A stretch of DNA of 64,000 nucleotides from Buxus sempervirens (Eukaryota > Streptophyta > Magnoliopsida > Buxales > Buxaceae). The stretch spans positions 34,276,766 to 34,340,765 of the forward strand of contig OX387184.1 of assembly GCA_947561395.2 (NCBI GenBank), read 5' to 3'. The position numbers and the translations under genes were made by a program. Positions 10,901 through 21,780 of this stretch are shown piece after piece. The notes below the pieces were generated by a model. The model was not told the DNA's origin and made no database searches. It was given only the letters and a program-made list of their open reading frames with translations. Numbering within the stretch: the first letter of the stretch is position 1; each line of letters opens with the position of its first letter.

Positions 10901-11038
10901 GGCATCGTAGGTGGATGGATCTGCTTAAGGACTTTAAGTTTACTTTACAATACCATCCAGGTAAAGCGAACGTGGTGGCAAATGCCTTGAGCAGAAAGAG
11001 TGCAGTTGATGATCAGGTAGCCACTTTAGCAGCCTTTA
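7930..11038 (+). pseudogene. Element A gag, protease, RT and RNase H remnant
   Basis: Gag starts with ATGGCTGGTAGAGG at 7930, directly after a TTTTGCAG that looks like an acceptor. The capsid-like Retrotrans_gag domain is at about 8194-8736 (words PIFSGQPDPMEAKRWL, FEGEAAHWW). A zinc knuckle of the CX2CX4HX4C type is at 8885-8926. The protease active-site region is near 9260, in the word [13 protein letters not shown] runs from about 9775, with catalytic FIDD at 10219-10230. Gypsy-type RNase H occupies about 10640-11038, with the word YHPGKAN. A solo LTR then interrupts the gene, and integrase resumes at 14175. Several breaks are present and it is a fossil. Confidence 0.95.
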
Positions 11039-11528
11039 TGTAAAACGCCGAATTTTCAGCAAATAAAAAAATAATAATTAAATATAAATATTTGGAAATT
11101 TCGGAAGAAATCAAATGCGTAGATGTGAAATATCAAGAGAAGGATATTTTGGTTAATTCATATTAATTATTAGTAAATAATTAAATATATTAATTAAATT
11201 ATTATTAGACGTGAAAAATGGTGATAGATTTAATTTGGCGTTAGATTGCCTATTAACGACAATATTTATAGCTTAAAAAGTGGAATAAGGGCATAATGGC
11301 AATTATAGTCGAATCGGAACCCTAAGTTGAGGAGATAAGAAATTCTATTGAGGGATTTTAATTATAATTATAGATGATCGCGTGGATAGTAGAGATCAGG
11401 AGTTTGGCGCAAATCCAACTGTCTGATCGTGAAATATCGTGGTAGGATTAATATCTTAAAGTTGAAAGTGTTGTGATTGGATGATGTGCATTGTGTTTGG
11501 TGCATGTGCGTTGCATGGGAATAGAGGG

Positions 11529-11536
11529 TATATAAG
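11529..11536 (+). promoter_or_regulatory. TATA box of the 11039 LTR
   Basis: TATATAAG lies about 490 bp into this LTR. It is followed by a purine-rich GAAGAAGAAG leader and the donor-like AAGAG|GTAGGTAGCAC at 11761, the same order as in the Tekay LTRs. Confidence 0.65.
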
Positions 11537-12829
11537 TAAGCTAAATACTGTAACACATACAAGTGGTATACCATTGTATATTGTTTTGTATTCATCAGCC
11601 GCAAGGGAGAAATCATAAACCAAGAGCGACCATGAGTGTCTGGAAGAAGAAGAAGAAGAAGAAGGGAGAGAGAGAAGCTTGAGTTCTCATCTCCTGGGCG
11701 TTGCCTTGTGTCTGTGTTTGTCGTTGTTCAGAGTAGAAGGAGAGAAATCGATCGTAAGAGGTAGGTAGCACCGCTTTCTCGTTCATTTTGGTTCCTGCAG
11801 TTTATTCGATTCGATTGCATGATTTATGGTTGTATAAGTATGTAGATAGATTGATAATATGCTTATAATAATGTTAGAACTGCTTAGAATAGGGAAAATC
11901 GAAGATTTATACACTGTTTAGCCGCTTTCATTAGAGCGCCTACCTCGGCGAGGTCGGCGGTCCTTAGCACTCTTAGGCGCTAGTACAAAAATTTTCGGGT
12001 GCCGTCGACCACTTACTAACAGAAGCTCAGCGGTCATGTTTTGAACTACCGCTAACCCTAGACCGCCCAGGCTGAGAGATCCTGAGCACTCTAAACCGAA
12101 AATCCCAATTTTACATATTTTAACCCCTAATTCAATTTCAAACCATTTTTAATCAATTTTAACAATTGAATAAGATGTTTTTAAGTCAAATAAAATTGTC
12201 AAATACCCTGTTTGGTAGAAAATAAATAGGGAATTATTTTAGGTAATTAGTTGTCTAAACTTGATCTTAAATAAGAAATTCTATGTTTAATGCAAATAAA
12301 CTTTTATAAATTAGACTAATTAATTAAAAGACATTAATTTATATATTAGCAACCAGATTTCTAAAAATAGAGACTTTATATCAAAAGCCCAACCTAGTTG
12401 AACTACCTTTGATAAATTTTAAGTATCAAGACTATTAAGCCTTACTGGTAAGACTTTAAACCAGAAATTACCTTGTAGAATTTGGAGAAAGAACCCTATA
12501 TACCTTTAGGCCTCATTAGTTAATTTAAATTGGTCTATCATAATTTCCCTCTACTAAATAACAAGTACCATATTACTTTATGTGACCACCTCTAAACTTT
12601 AAATAACCTTTAAATTACCTTAATCAATCCCACCATTACCATTAACCATTGGAGTCTTCCACTACTATGATAATCCCATAACAAGACCCCGTCAATATGA
12701 GTACACACTAATGAACTGATTATGGAACAAGACTTTGGATTACCGATTGAACATAAAAGAACTATGATTATAAACAATATTGGAATGTGAATGATTTGTA
12801 CAATGGTTTGGTGGCTAGTTTTATTAATA

Positions 12830-13022
12830 ACCTGCTTGGTGGCAGAGATGTATTGTATATTACCTACCTGGTGGCAGAGATTATTACTTGCTTGGTGGCA
12901 GAGATTATAACCCACTTGGTGGCAGAGACCTTAACACGCATGGTGGCAGAGACCCTAACCCGCTTGGTAGCGGAGACCCAACCTGCTTGGTGGCAGAGAT
13001 TACCCGCTTGGTGGCGGAGACA
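12830..13022 (+). repeat. Tandem CTTGGTGGCAGAG repeats in LTR
   Basis: About eight copies of a 22-35 bp unit with the core GCTTGGTGGCAGAGA are present, shortening from left to right. The equivalent array is in the sister LTR at about 46440-46640. The array lies in the intron-like part of the LTR and codes for nothing recognisable. Confidence 0.85.
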
Positions 13023-13779
13023 TTACCTCCTGCGAGAGAGATTTATTACCTCCTATGGGGCAGATGTATTTCTGATGGATTGCATCCTACAGGAGAGGTA
13101 CCTCATGTGGGGGAGATGTGATTATGCGTGATTGCATCCCACATGGAGGATGGGTGTATGAGTTATCACTGGAAGGTGAGGAAGCTATCTCCTACAGTAT
13201 AGGTAGATGCTATATGTTCACATCCTGCGGTAGAGTTATGCTGTCTCTTGCAGGGGGTACCTGAAGTCTTAGAGATGTGCATTCTCCTGTGGAGCATGTA
13301 TGGATACTATGTGTTTACGTCCTAAAGTAGAGGTAGGGTACTACCTGAAGGTTGGTTTTATTACTGATACAATGATTGATTCGCCGATTGATGGATTGTT
13401 TTAGACAGAACTGACAAGATGGTTTATTTAAAAGGAAATATTGAAATGTCATAATTGAATATAACTGCCATGATTAAATGTGAACTGTTAAAGTGCAATA
13501 TTATCGGATCATGAATAAGATGTAGAATTGGTCATAGGAAGACACTAATTGAAATAAATTAGAAACCATGGGAATGTGGATTATAATATATGGTCCTTTA
13601 AATTGAAATGAAATGCACATGATTAACTTCCTTTAATTCGGGCACCGGTTCAGTGTTTGTTTTGTATCGTGATTATTCGTTTATCTTATTGACCGTAATT
13701 ACTCGCCTATTTTACCGAGCATGAAACCACTATTATTTATATATATAAACTATTTTTCCTTATGCATGTGTTACCTACT

Positions 13780-13795
13780 GAGATATTCGTATCTC
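13780..13795 (+). promoter_or_regulatory. Conserved LTR hairpin, 11039 LTR copy
   Basis: GAGATATTCGTATCTC gives a perfect 6-bp stem with a TTCG loop, preceded by GTTACCTACT. The acceptor-like TATTTTTCAG ends 27 bases later at 13822. The rest of this LTR differs strongly from the Tekay LTRs, so keeping the hairpin is notable. Confidence 0.75.
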
Positions 13796-14174
13796 ACCCC
13801 TACTTTATATTCTATTTTTCAGGTCATCTTGGAGAGGACGCCACGGGTTAGACTGATAATGGGCTTAAAGTCTAAAAAATCCTGAAGACAAGTGTAAGAC
13901 CTTTTATATAGTTGTATTTGTTTTATTGGAATCCTAATAGATGATTTGGTAGGATATTAAGAGTTAGTTAATTTGTAGTTGCCTTTCATTCGATTAATTG
14001 ATGTAATAGGAAGATCCAGGTTCAAATGATTAGATTAAGCTTCCTAGCACTCTGTTAAATCTTAGTTCTTTATTTCTTTACCTTTTGAGCTGATTGTAAT
14101 GTACCACAAGTTAATGCCTTGATCTGAGTAAAAAAAAAGAGAAAAAAAAAAGGACCCGGATTCGGGGCGTTACA

Positions 14175-15652
14175 CTTTATGATGAGTCATTGTAGATTGG
14201 TGGATTCAGTCAGAGATTGGCAGGGAGAGTTCAGTTTGCCACATGACGGAGTGATTAGAGTTGCCCATGTTTAGATATAGCCAGATTTGGTACAGTTGAT
14301 TCGGGAGAGACAGTTGACTGACCCACAGCTGATTCAGACTAGAGAGTTGATTAGTAGAGGATCTGAGGTTGCTGCAGATTTTTCAGATAGAGATGGGCTA
14401 TTGAGGTTTAGAGGCCATATTTGTGTTCCAGCTGATGAGGAGATTAAGGAGAAGATATTGACAAAGGGACACAGATCGAAGTATGCAGTGCATCCAGGGA
14501 GTACAAAGTTGTACAAGAATCTGAAAGAGATATATTGGTGGTCAGGAATGAAGAGGGAGATTGCAGAGTATGTGGAAAAGTGTTTGACATGTCAGCAAGC
14601 GAAGGCTGAACATCGTAACCCACCTGGGCTACTTCAATCACTTCCTATTCCAGAGTGGAAGTGGGAACATGCGACCATGGACTTTGTGTCTGGATTGCCT
14701 TTGATAGCGAAGAAGGAGGATGCCATTTGGGTTATTGTTGATAGACTGACTAAGTCAACACATTTCTTACCCATCAGCACCATACAGCAGTTGAAGTCTC
14801 TAGCTAAGTTATATGTTGGAGAGATAGTGAGACTTCATGGAGTGCCAGTTTCCATAGTGTCTGACAGAGATACACGACTCACGTCACACTTTTGGTCTGC
14901 ATTTCAGGCAACCATGGGCACAAAGCTTAGTTTCAGTACTAGCTATCACCCTCAGACAGTTGGACAGTATGAGCGTACCATTCAGACGTTGGAAGATATG
15001 CTGAGATTTTGTGTTATGGATTGGGGAGGCAGTTGGAATCAGCACCTACCATTAGTAGAGTTTGCCTATAATAATAGCTATCAGGCGAGTATTCAGATGG
15101 CACCATTTGAGGCACTATATGGCAAAGCTTGTAGATCCCCAGTGTGCTGGGTGGAAGTTGGATAAAGACAGCTTATTGGGCCACAGATCGTACATGATAG
15201 TGTAGAGAAGTTATATTAGATTAAGCAGAATATGCTTACAACCCAGAGTCGTCAAAAGAGCTATGCTGACACTAGAAGGAGATATCTACATTTCGAGATT
15301 GGTGATTTAGTGTTTCTGAAGGTATCTCCATCTCACGGAATTAAGAGATTCGGTAAGAAAAGGCAAGTTGGCACCGAGGTATCTAAGTCCATTTGAGATT
15401 GTGGATACTGTAGGACCAGTGGCATACAGATTGGCATTGCCTGCATAGCTGGAGGGAGTTCATAACGTGTTCCATGTTTCTATATTGAGGAAGTACGTGC
15501 ATGACCCTACCCACATCATCCAGCATGAGTCACTGGCAATGCGAGAGGACTTGACATATGAGGAACACCCCGTTGAGATATTAGACAGGCGAAAGCAAGT
15601 CCTACGTACTAAGGTAATCCCACTTGCGAAAGTGCTTTGGCAGAACCACACA
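14175..15652 (+). pseudogene. Element A integrase remnant
   Basis: The pol gene resumes after the solo LTR. The zinc-binding HHCC region of integrase is at about 14461-14625 (words HPGSTKLYKNLKEIYWWSG, CLTCQQAKAEH). The DDE catalytic core spans about 14650-15010, with words TMDFVSGLP, VSDRDTRLTSHFW and an E within the YERTIQTLEDML helix. The C-terminal part continues toward the chromodomain, with KVSPSHGIKRFG-type sequence near 15320-15350 and HNVFHVSILRKY near 15465. It stops at 15652, where an Athila element begins. Several breaks are present. Confidence 0.93.
15411..15652 (+). repeat. 242-bp direct repeat, left copy
   Basis: This integrase-end segment (TAGGACCAGTGG to GAACCACACA) recurs at 19828-20069 on the other side of the Athila gag element. 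I count about three differences in 242 bp. Retrotransposon insertion normally duplicates only 5 bp, so this long flanking repeat needs another explanation. Confidence 0.92.
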
Positions 15653-15913
15653 TGAGATTTCAGCACAACTCCCCCCAACTTGAATCTAACATTGCCCTCA
15701 ATGTCCAAGAGTAAAATGAAAATAAAGAGAAAAGGATAAAATACTTTCCAGATTTTCAGATGTTGAGATGGACTGTTGGATGGACTTGTATGACTGTGAA
15801 TAACCTTCAAGAACTTGAAAAATTAAAAAGAAAAAATAAATGAGTAAAATTGAAAGAAAAACTAAAATGAAAAACACTTGGGTTGCCTCCCAAGAAGCGC
15901 TTGGTTATAGTCA

Positions 15914-18148
15914 TTAGCTTGACTGAAAACCATCTTTCATGTTGACGGGTGGAGCAAATAAGAGGACTTGAGAGGCTTCTTTCTTATTAAGATCTTCAAA
16001 CTTGGGCTTCTTATTGTGAGTGTAAGGTGGTGAAGCCTCTAAATAGAGTGCACACTCTCTAATGCTCATGTCTTCAGAAGAAATATTCCCTGATTTGATA
16101 ATGCATGCTTCTAGTGGTTCCCTTGGATTATCTTCATTGAAGGTATCGGATACCAACTTGCTGATGGTGTCAATCTGAAAACATGAATCACTTGTGGAGG
16201 GATGCTTCATAGATTCGAACACATCAAACACAATCTGTTCCTCTTGCACTCTAAGTATAAGCTTTCCTTGTTGGACATCAATAAGAGTTCTTCCTGTAGC
16301 TAAGAATGGTCGGCCTAGGATGAGTGGAATTTCTCTATCCTCCTCCATGTCCAATACAATGAAATCTGTAGGAAAAATAAACTTGTCAACTTTAACAAGA
16401 ACATCTTCTATGATACCTCTTGGGTATTTGATTGATCGATCTGCCAGTTGGAGAGATACGGTTGTTGCCTTAGCTTCACCAATCCCCAATTTCTGGAAAA
16501 CAGAATAAGGCATTAGATTTATACTTGCTCCTAAATCACATAAAGCTTTATTGAAATGAGAATTTCCAATTGTGCAAGGAATAGTAAAACTCCCTGGATC
16601 TTTTAGCTTTTGTGGAAGTTTATTTTGCAAGATTGCTATACATTCCTCGGTTAGCATCACCGTTTCATGCTCCTCCCATTTTCTCTTGTTAGACAACATC
16701 TCCTTCATGAACTTGGCATAAGTTGGCATTTGCTCCAATGCATCTGCAAAAGGGACGTTAATATGCAATTTCTTAAAAATATCAAGAAACTTAGAAAATT
16801 GTTTGTCCAACTTATTTTTTCTCAATCTTTGTGGAAAAGGAATAGGAGGAACATAAGGAGGAGGAGTTTTAGAAAGCAAATCTGTTTTTGTATTTTCTTG
16901 GTGCTTCTCTTTGTCCTCTTCTTCATCTTCTTTTCTTACTTCTTTCTGAATTTCCAGACTTTTCCCACTCCTTAGGGTGATAGCTTTAACATGTTCTCTT
17001 GGATTTGTAATAGTATCACTTGGGAGGGACCCTTGAGATCTTTCTACCAATTGCTTTGAGAATTGCCCCATTTGGTGCTCAAGGTTCCGGATGCTAGCAT
17101 CTTGGTTCCGGAAAGTAGTCCTTGCTTCTTGCATGAATTCTGTAGTATCTTGCATGAACTTGGTAAGCAATTCCTCCATATTTTGCTTCTTTTCTTGCTG
17201 TTGGAACCCAGGAGGTTGCTTATTGATATTTTGAGGACCACTCCAAGAAAAGTTTGGATGATTTCGCCATCCATGATTGTAGGTATTTGAATAGGGATTA
17301 TTTGGGTGTTGAAAATTGGAGACATAATTGGCTTGCTCGGATGCACCCATGGCAAAGGAGATTCCAACTTGACATTCAACACTTGAATGATTCTCTGCAC
17401 AAATTTCACAAACAAAGTGAGATTGGACAGCATTAATTTTATCTACTTTCTTAGACAACAAAGCAACTTGAGAAGCTAAAGATTTAATTGCATCAATTTC
17501 ATGAACTCCCTGAATTGTTCTTGGTCCCAAACGATCTGATGGCCATTGGTAGTTGTTTGAGGCCATTTCCTCAAGTAAATTGTACGCTTCTTCATAAGGC
17601 TTCCCCATCAATGCTCCACCTGTTGCGGCATCCACAATTGTCCGTGTATTTGGACTCAATCCATTATAGAAAGTTTGGACTTGCAACCAATTGGGTAAAC
17701 CATGGTGAGGACATCTTCTAAGCAAGTATTTATATCTTTCCCATGCTTCATATAGTGACTCCATGTCGAATTGAGCAAAGGTAGTGATATCATTCCTCAT
17801 CTTAGCAGTTTTTGATGGAGGAAAGAACTTTACTAAAAATTTCTGAGCCAAACCATCCCACGTAGTGATGGTCATTGGTGGAAGTGAATTTAACCAACCT
17901 TTTGCCTTATCTCTTAAAGAGAAAGGAAAGAGCCTCAACCTTATTGCATCATCAGAAACTCCATTGTGCTTGAAGGTATCACAAATTTCCAGAAAATTTG
18001 CAATATGAGCATTGGGATCATCATTCGGCATGCCACTGAATTGCACGGTTGATTGGATCATTTGAATGATGGCTGGCTTTATCTCAATATTATTGGCTTG
18101 AATTGCTGGCCTTCTAATGCTTGTGTGAGCCCCGGTGACTAATGGCAT
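15914..18148 (-). CDS. Athila Gag-protease frame (744 aa)
   Basis: The frame is open over its whole length. The N-terminal third is an Athila Gag capsid region (words GMPNDDPNAHIANFLEICDT, LFPFSLRDKAKGWLNSLPP, LYEAWERYKYLLRRCPHHGL). A zinc knuckle with the spacing CX2CX3HX4C (CEICAENHSSVEC) follows around residue 245. The middle is low-complexity and charged. The C-terminal third is an aspartic protease with the active-site word CDLGASINLMP and later ILGRPFLAT. Gag packages element RNA and the protease would cut it. The enzymes for copying and integration are not encoded, so any past movement would have relied on a related full element. It is a retroelement gene and not a host gene. Confidence 0.92.
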   Translation of the reverse strand: MPLVTGAHTSIRRPAIQANNIEIKPAIIQMIQSTVQFSGMPNDDPNAHIANFLEICDTFKHNGVSDDAIRLRLFPFSLRDKAKGWLNSLPPMTITTWDGLAQKFLVKFFPPSKTAKMRNDITTFAQFDMESLYEAWERYKYLLRRCPHHGLPNWLQVQTFYNGLSPNTRTIVDAATGGALMGKPYEEAYNLLEEMASNNYQWPSDRLGPRTIQGVHEIDAIKSLASQVALLSKKVDKINAVQSHFVCEICAENHSSVECQVGISFAMGASEQANYVSNFQHPNNPYSNTYNHGWRNHPNFSWSGPQNINKQPPGFQQQEKKQNMEELLTKFMQDTTEFMQEARTTFRNQDASIRNLEHQMGQFSKQLVERSQGSLPSDTITNPREHVKAITLRSGKSLEIQKEVRKEDEEEDKEKHQENTKTDLLSKTPPPYVPPIPFPQRLRKNKLDKQFSKFLDIFKKLHINVPFADALEQMPTYAKFMKEMLSNKRKWEEHETVMLTEECIAILQNKLPQKLKDPGSFTIPCTIGNSHFNKALCDLGASINLMPYSVFQKLGIGEAKATTVSLQLADRSIKYPRGIIEDVLVKVDKFIFPTDFIVLDMEEDREIPLILGRPFLATGRTLIDVQQGKLILRVQEEQIVFDVFESMKHPSTSDSCFQIDTISKLVSDTFNEDNPREPLEACIIKSGNISSEDMSIRECALYLEASPPYTHNKKPKFEDLNKKEASQVLLFAPPVNMKDGFQSS

Positions 18149-18390
18149 GGCATAGTCTCACAAAGCCCTATTGTTCTCCTCTTCTTCAATTTGATTTGCC
18201 ATTTCAACTGGAGAGTTATTCAGAACTTGCCTCTTCTCCTTGTTCAACCGCCTAAAAGTACGATCAATTTCAAGATCACAAGGAAAGATTTCAGCACTTC
18301 TAAAGTGTCGCATACACAAGACCTGAAATAAAAATTAAAATCCAAATTAAAACTGAGAATAGATAGTATCAATATTAGTAAACAAATCAA

Positions 18391-18408
18391 TCCCCGGCAA
18401 CGGCGCCA
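18391..18408 (-). other. Primer-binding site for Asp tRNA (Athila)
   Basis: On the minus strand this reads TGGCGCCGTTGCCGGGGA, the complement of the 3' end of plant Asp tRNA with its CCA. It lies six bases inside the LTR end at 18415. Athila elements characteristically use this primer, which agrees with the Gag assignment. Confidence 0.9.
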
Positions 18409-18414
18409 AAAACT

Positions 18415-19827
18415 TGATATACTTTTTCGCAAGTGCACGAATTCGTAACAAGTAATAAAGTGATGAAATAGAGTGTCAAACCCACAGGGAATGGTAGCCA
18501 CTAAATACTGAAATTACTATCCTAAATTCTATTTGGATAATCAAAAAGTGAGATGGGTTTTTAACTAGCAATTAAAATTATTAACTAAGAAAATATGAGA
18601 TTAAGGTTCAATAAGAGATTTAAAATACTAAGGCATTTGATTTCATCATAAACAAATCTGAATTAACTCTTGAATACACATGCTAATGAATTTTATAATC
18701 CACTTTGAAAGCGAAAATCCCTATTCTATCCAATGGTCTCTCTCGAGCACCAACGAACTTACCTTCCCACGATAACTCATGATATCTCTATGTGAATTTA
18801 AAAGTAACAAGGTACATTAAGATCTGTGGAGTTTCATGTCCAAAAACACAAAGCTACATAGACCATGCCAATATCTCTATCAACATGTAGAATATGGTAT
18901 TTTATCACAGGAACTAAAATTGTATATCTCCTCTCGGTCTCAACAGAGTATAATGAAAGAAGAAGAACAAAAGAGAAGAAATAAACTAATGATGATCCAA
19001 GCTCTGATCTCTTGATGTTCCAACTTCCTTCTCACGTTCCTAGCACCAACTCCCTTCCTCTTCACGTTCCTTTTCTCCTTTATATCAATCACCTAAACTT
19101 GCCTAGAAATCCCTTGAAGAGAATATAGAAACTTTCCTTCCAATACTCCTAAGGAAGAGAGAACTTCCTTTCCTTGTATATCCACGATTTTCAAGTCCAA
19201 AAACAACCTAATCTCCTTAATTAGAAACCCCTCTAAGTCCTCCTAAAAACTAGAAGAAGATCCCCAAGAAAAAGGAAACAAATCCACAAAGTTCGGAATT
19301 TTATAACAGGTTTTAATACTTTTTCGTTCGAACGTTCATCGAACGCGGGTCGAACGTTCAGGTCAAAAATTTGTTTCCTCTTCTCATGTTCGAACGGTCA
19401 GCGAACTCTGCTCACAATTTCTCTATTTTTCACCAACGTTCGAACGACAGGCAAACGTTCAGCGCACGCTGCTCTCGGGTTTCTCTGTAGATCACAAACG
19501 TTCGAACGACAGGCGAACGGCCAGCGAACGCTGCTCTCGGGTTTCTTTGCAGAACACCAACGTTCGAACGACAGGCGAACGTCCAGTGAACGTTGGTCAT
19601 ATCTTCTACAATTTGACTCCAATTGTTACGCCGTTTGAACCGTGACTTCTATAATCACCGAGAGTATCTCTACATCAATAAATTAGGCAAAATTTAGACA
19701 ATGAAAATAAAATGCAAAGATGACAGACTTTGACAATTTCTAAGTAAAATTGGGAATTAAATATGAAATAAAACCAGATAAGTCATGAATTTAATGTGTT
19801 ATAATGTGATATTTTCATGACTTATCA
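18415..19827 (-). repeat. 5' LTR of the Athila gag element
   Basis: On the plus strand it begins TGATATACTTTTTCGC and ends ATGACTTATCA, so on the minus strand it runs TGATAAGTC...GTATATCA with 5-bp inverted ends. It is 1,413 bp. A TATA-like TATAAAG lies at about 19078-19084 on the minus strand. A 61-bp tandem repeat with TTCGAA words lies at 19434-19596, upstream of that TATA box on the element strand. The right border is exactly where the second 242-bp repeat copy begins. Confidence 0.88.
19434..19596 (-). repeat. 61-bp tandem repeat with GTTCGAAC palindromes
   Basis: Nearly three copies of a unit of 61-62 bp are present. Each contains ACGTTCGAACGACAGG and a GCTCTCGGGTTTC stretch. Further TTCGAACG words occur at 19324-19400. 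The units sit in the U3-like part of the Athila LTR and form the palindrome island of this family. Confidence 0.88.
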
Positions 19828-20069
19828 TAGGACCAGTGGCATACAGATTGGCATTGCCTGCATAGCTGGAGGGAGTTTATAACGTGTTCCATGTTTCTAT
19901 GTTGAGGAAGTACGTGCATGACCCTACCCACATCATCCAGCATGAGTCACTGGCAATGCGAGAGGACTTGACATATGAGGAACACCCCGTTGAGATATTA
20001 GACAGGCGAAAGCAAGTCCTACGTACTAAGGTAATCCCACTTGTGAAAGTGCTTTGGCAGAACCACACA
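19828..20069 (+). repeat. 242-bp direct repeat, right copy
   Basis: This is the second copy of the integrase-end segment at 15411-15652. It continues without a break into the chromodomain, so this copy is in the natural position relative to the 3' end of element A. The left copy would then be the extra one, or the two sides may derive from different gene copies. Confidence 0.92.
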
Positions 20070-20183
20070 GTTGAGGAGGCCACTTGGGAGTTAGAATCGG
20101 AGATGCAGAGGAAGTATCCTCATCTATTTTCGGAATCGCAGGGTAAATTTTGAGGACGAAATTTTTCTTTTAGGAGGGAAGGA
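20061..20183 (+). pseudogene. Element A chromodomain and polypurine tract
   Basis: The words VEEATWELESEMQRKYPHLF mark the C-terminal chromodomain of the integrase, which in chromoviruses binds histone marks and steers insertion to heterochromatin. The stop is at about 20151. AGGAGGGAAGGA at 20172-20183 is the polypurine tract, directly abutting the 3' LTR start TGTAAGACC at 20184. This fragment is part of the broken integrase gene of A. Confidence 0.9.
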
Positions 20184-20660
20184 TGTAAGACCCCGAATTT
20201 TCCTAATTAATAAAATAAATTAATGAATAATATTCTGGAGGATTTTAATTGATGGAACTAATTTATTAATGTAATGTAGGTGATATCGTTAATAGTGAAG
20301 AACAGGAGTTTGGCGTAGATTCGACCGTCTAATTGTAAGATATTGAGGTATGATCAATATTTTAATTCTAATGAGTTATGATTGGGCAATGTCCGTTGAA
20401 TTTGTTGTGCGTGAGTTGCGTAGGATAAGAGAGTATATATACATGTTAAATACCCTAAAGGAATACCGTGTCTCTCACTATTCCAAGGTTTTTCTGCAAC
20501 CAAGAGGGAGTGTGATAGTGTTGTTTAGAAGAGAAGAAGAGGGGACGGCCGTAAGAGGTAGGTAATGCAAGGTCTTAACGTTCGTGGTTGTATTTCATGA
20601 TTAATCGATTCATTTGCATGATTGTATGATGTATCAATATGTATTTAGTTTGGTAATCAT
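20184..20660 (+). repeat. 3' LTR of element A, first part
   Basis: It begins TGTAAGACCCCGAATTTTCC and matches the 5' LTR of A at about 94 percent where the two can be compared. It ends at TTTGGTAATCAT, where element B has inserted. The remainder of this LTR is found at 60081-61835. The TATA box is at 20434-20441. Confidence 0.92.
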
Positions 20661-21780
20661 TGTAAGACCCCGAATTTTTCTGAATTAATAAAATAAATTA
20701 ATAATTTATATTATTGAGGGTTTTAAATAGATGGAAATAAATTATTAATGTAGGTGATATCGTTATTAGCAGAGATCAGGAATTTAGCGCAGATCCGACC
20801 GTCTGATCGTGAGATATCGAGGTATGATTAATATTTTAATTCTGATGAGTTATGATTGGGTGAAGTACATTGAGTTTGTTGTGCGTGAGTTGCATGGGAT
20901 CAGAGAGTATATATATACAGGTTAAATACCCTAAAGGAATACGTTTTGGAATACCTAATCGTATTCGCTCATACTCATTCGTATTCGACAGCCGCAAGAC
21001 AAAAACAACCGAGAGTGACTGAGGAAGAAGAAGGAAGGAGAGAAAGACCGAGTCTCTCACTGTTCCAAGGTTTTTCTGCAACCAAGAGGGAGTGTGATAG
21101 TGTTGTTTAGAAGAGAAGAAGAGGGGACGACCGTAAGAGGTAGGTAGCACCGATTTTACGTTCGTTTTGTGTTCTTTGGATTAATTGATTCGTTTTGCAT
21201 GTTTTTGTATTGTATTTATATGTATTTAGCATGATAGAGATCTTATACGTTGGTACTGATTAGAACATGAAAAATCAAGTTTTTATACGCCGTATGGCCG
21301 ATTTTGGGAGACCGTCGACCACACTGTTCTCAGCGCTTTTGAGCGCTGGTTGGCGCTAGTTGGAAAACTTTTGACCACTATCGACTGCTTACTGACCGAC
21401 ACTCGGCGCTCTGTTTTGAACTACCGCTGACCCTAGGCCGCTTGAGCGTTCCTAGGCGATCCTGAGCGCTCGGTGTAGAAAAATCCAAATTTTGCAAATT
21501 TAATTCCAGATTCAATTCTAAACTATTTTTAATCAATTTTAATCATTAATTAAGATGTTTTAAGACCAAAATAAATTATCAGATACCGCGTTTTGAGGAA
21601 AAATAAAATAGAGAGACAATTAGGTTACTAGTTGCCAACTTTTGTATTTAACTATGGAATCTAAGTTTTTTGAAAATCAGACTTATAAATTTGGAACAAA
21701 TAACCATGAGACATGTAAATTTATATTATTAACCAAATTATTTGTTAAGAATATCCATATCAGAATTTCAACCTAGTTAA
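20661..21780 (+). repeat. 5' LTR of element B, first part
   Basis: It starts TGTAAGACCCCGAATTTTTC and matches the 3' LTR of B (57718 onward) through TATA, leader, donor-like AAGAG|GTAGGTAGC at 21140 and the CAGCGCT palindromes. At 21780 it meets the Athila integrase sequence. The LTR resumes at 34126. Confidence 0.9.

Larger units (their letters stand above)
11039..14174 (+). mobile_element. Solo LTR (CTTGGTGGCAGAG family), TSD CTTTA
   Basis: It starts TGTAAAACGCCGAATTTTC and ends GGATTCGGGGCGTTACA, 3,136 bp, with CTTTA on both sides (11034-11038 and 14175-14179). It splits the pol gene of element A between RNase H and integrase. No gag or pol is inside. It has a TATA box at 11529-11536, a donor-like GTAGGT at 11761, tandem CTTGGTGGCAGAG units, the TTCG hairpin at 13780-13795 and an acceptor-like CTATTTTTCAG ending at 13822. 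The same family occurs at 44762-47788. Confidence 0.95.
15653..19827 (-). mobile_element. Athila-type gag-protease-only element
   Basis: Read on the minus strand, the parts are: one LTR (19827 to 18415), a primer site for Asp tRNA (18408 to 18391), a 744-codon gag-protease frame (18148 to 15914), and a short 3' region with CGCTTCTTGGGAGGCAA and a GAGGGCAATGTT...AAGTTGGGGGGAG polypurine-like end. No RT, RNase H or integrase lies between protease and the 3' region. A second LTR is not present. It is a non-autonomous or internally shortened Athila relative. Its gag frame looks whole. Confidence 0.88.

Noticed and set aside
18391-18408. Sequence matching the end of an Asp tRNA
   Set aside because: Only the 18 bases of the acceptor end are present and they abut an LTR, so it is a primer-binding site. 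No cloverleaf surrounds it.
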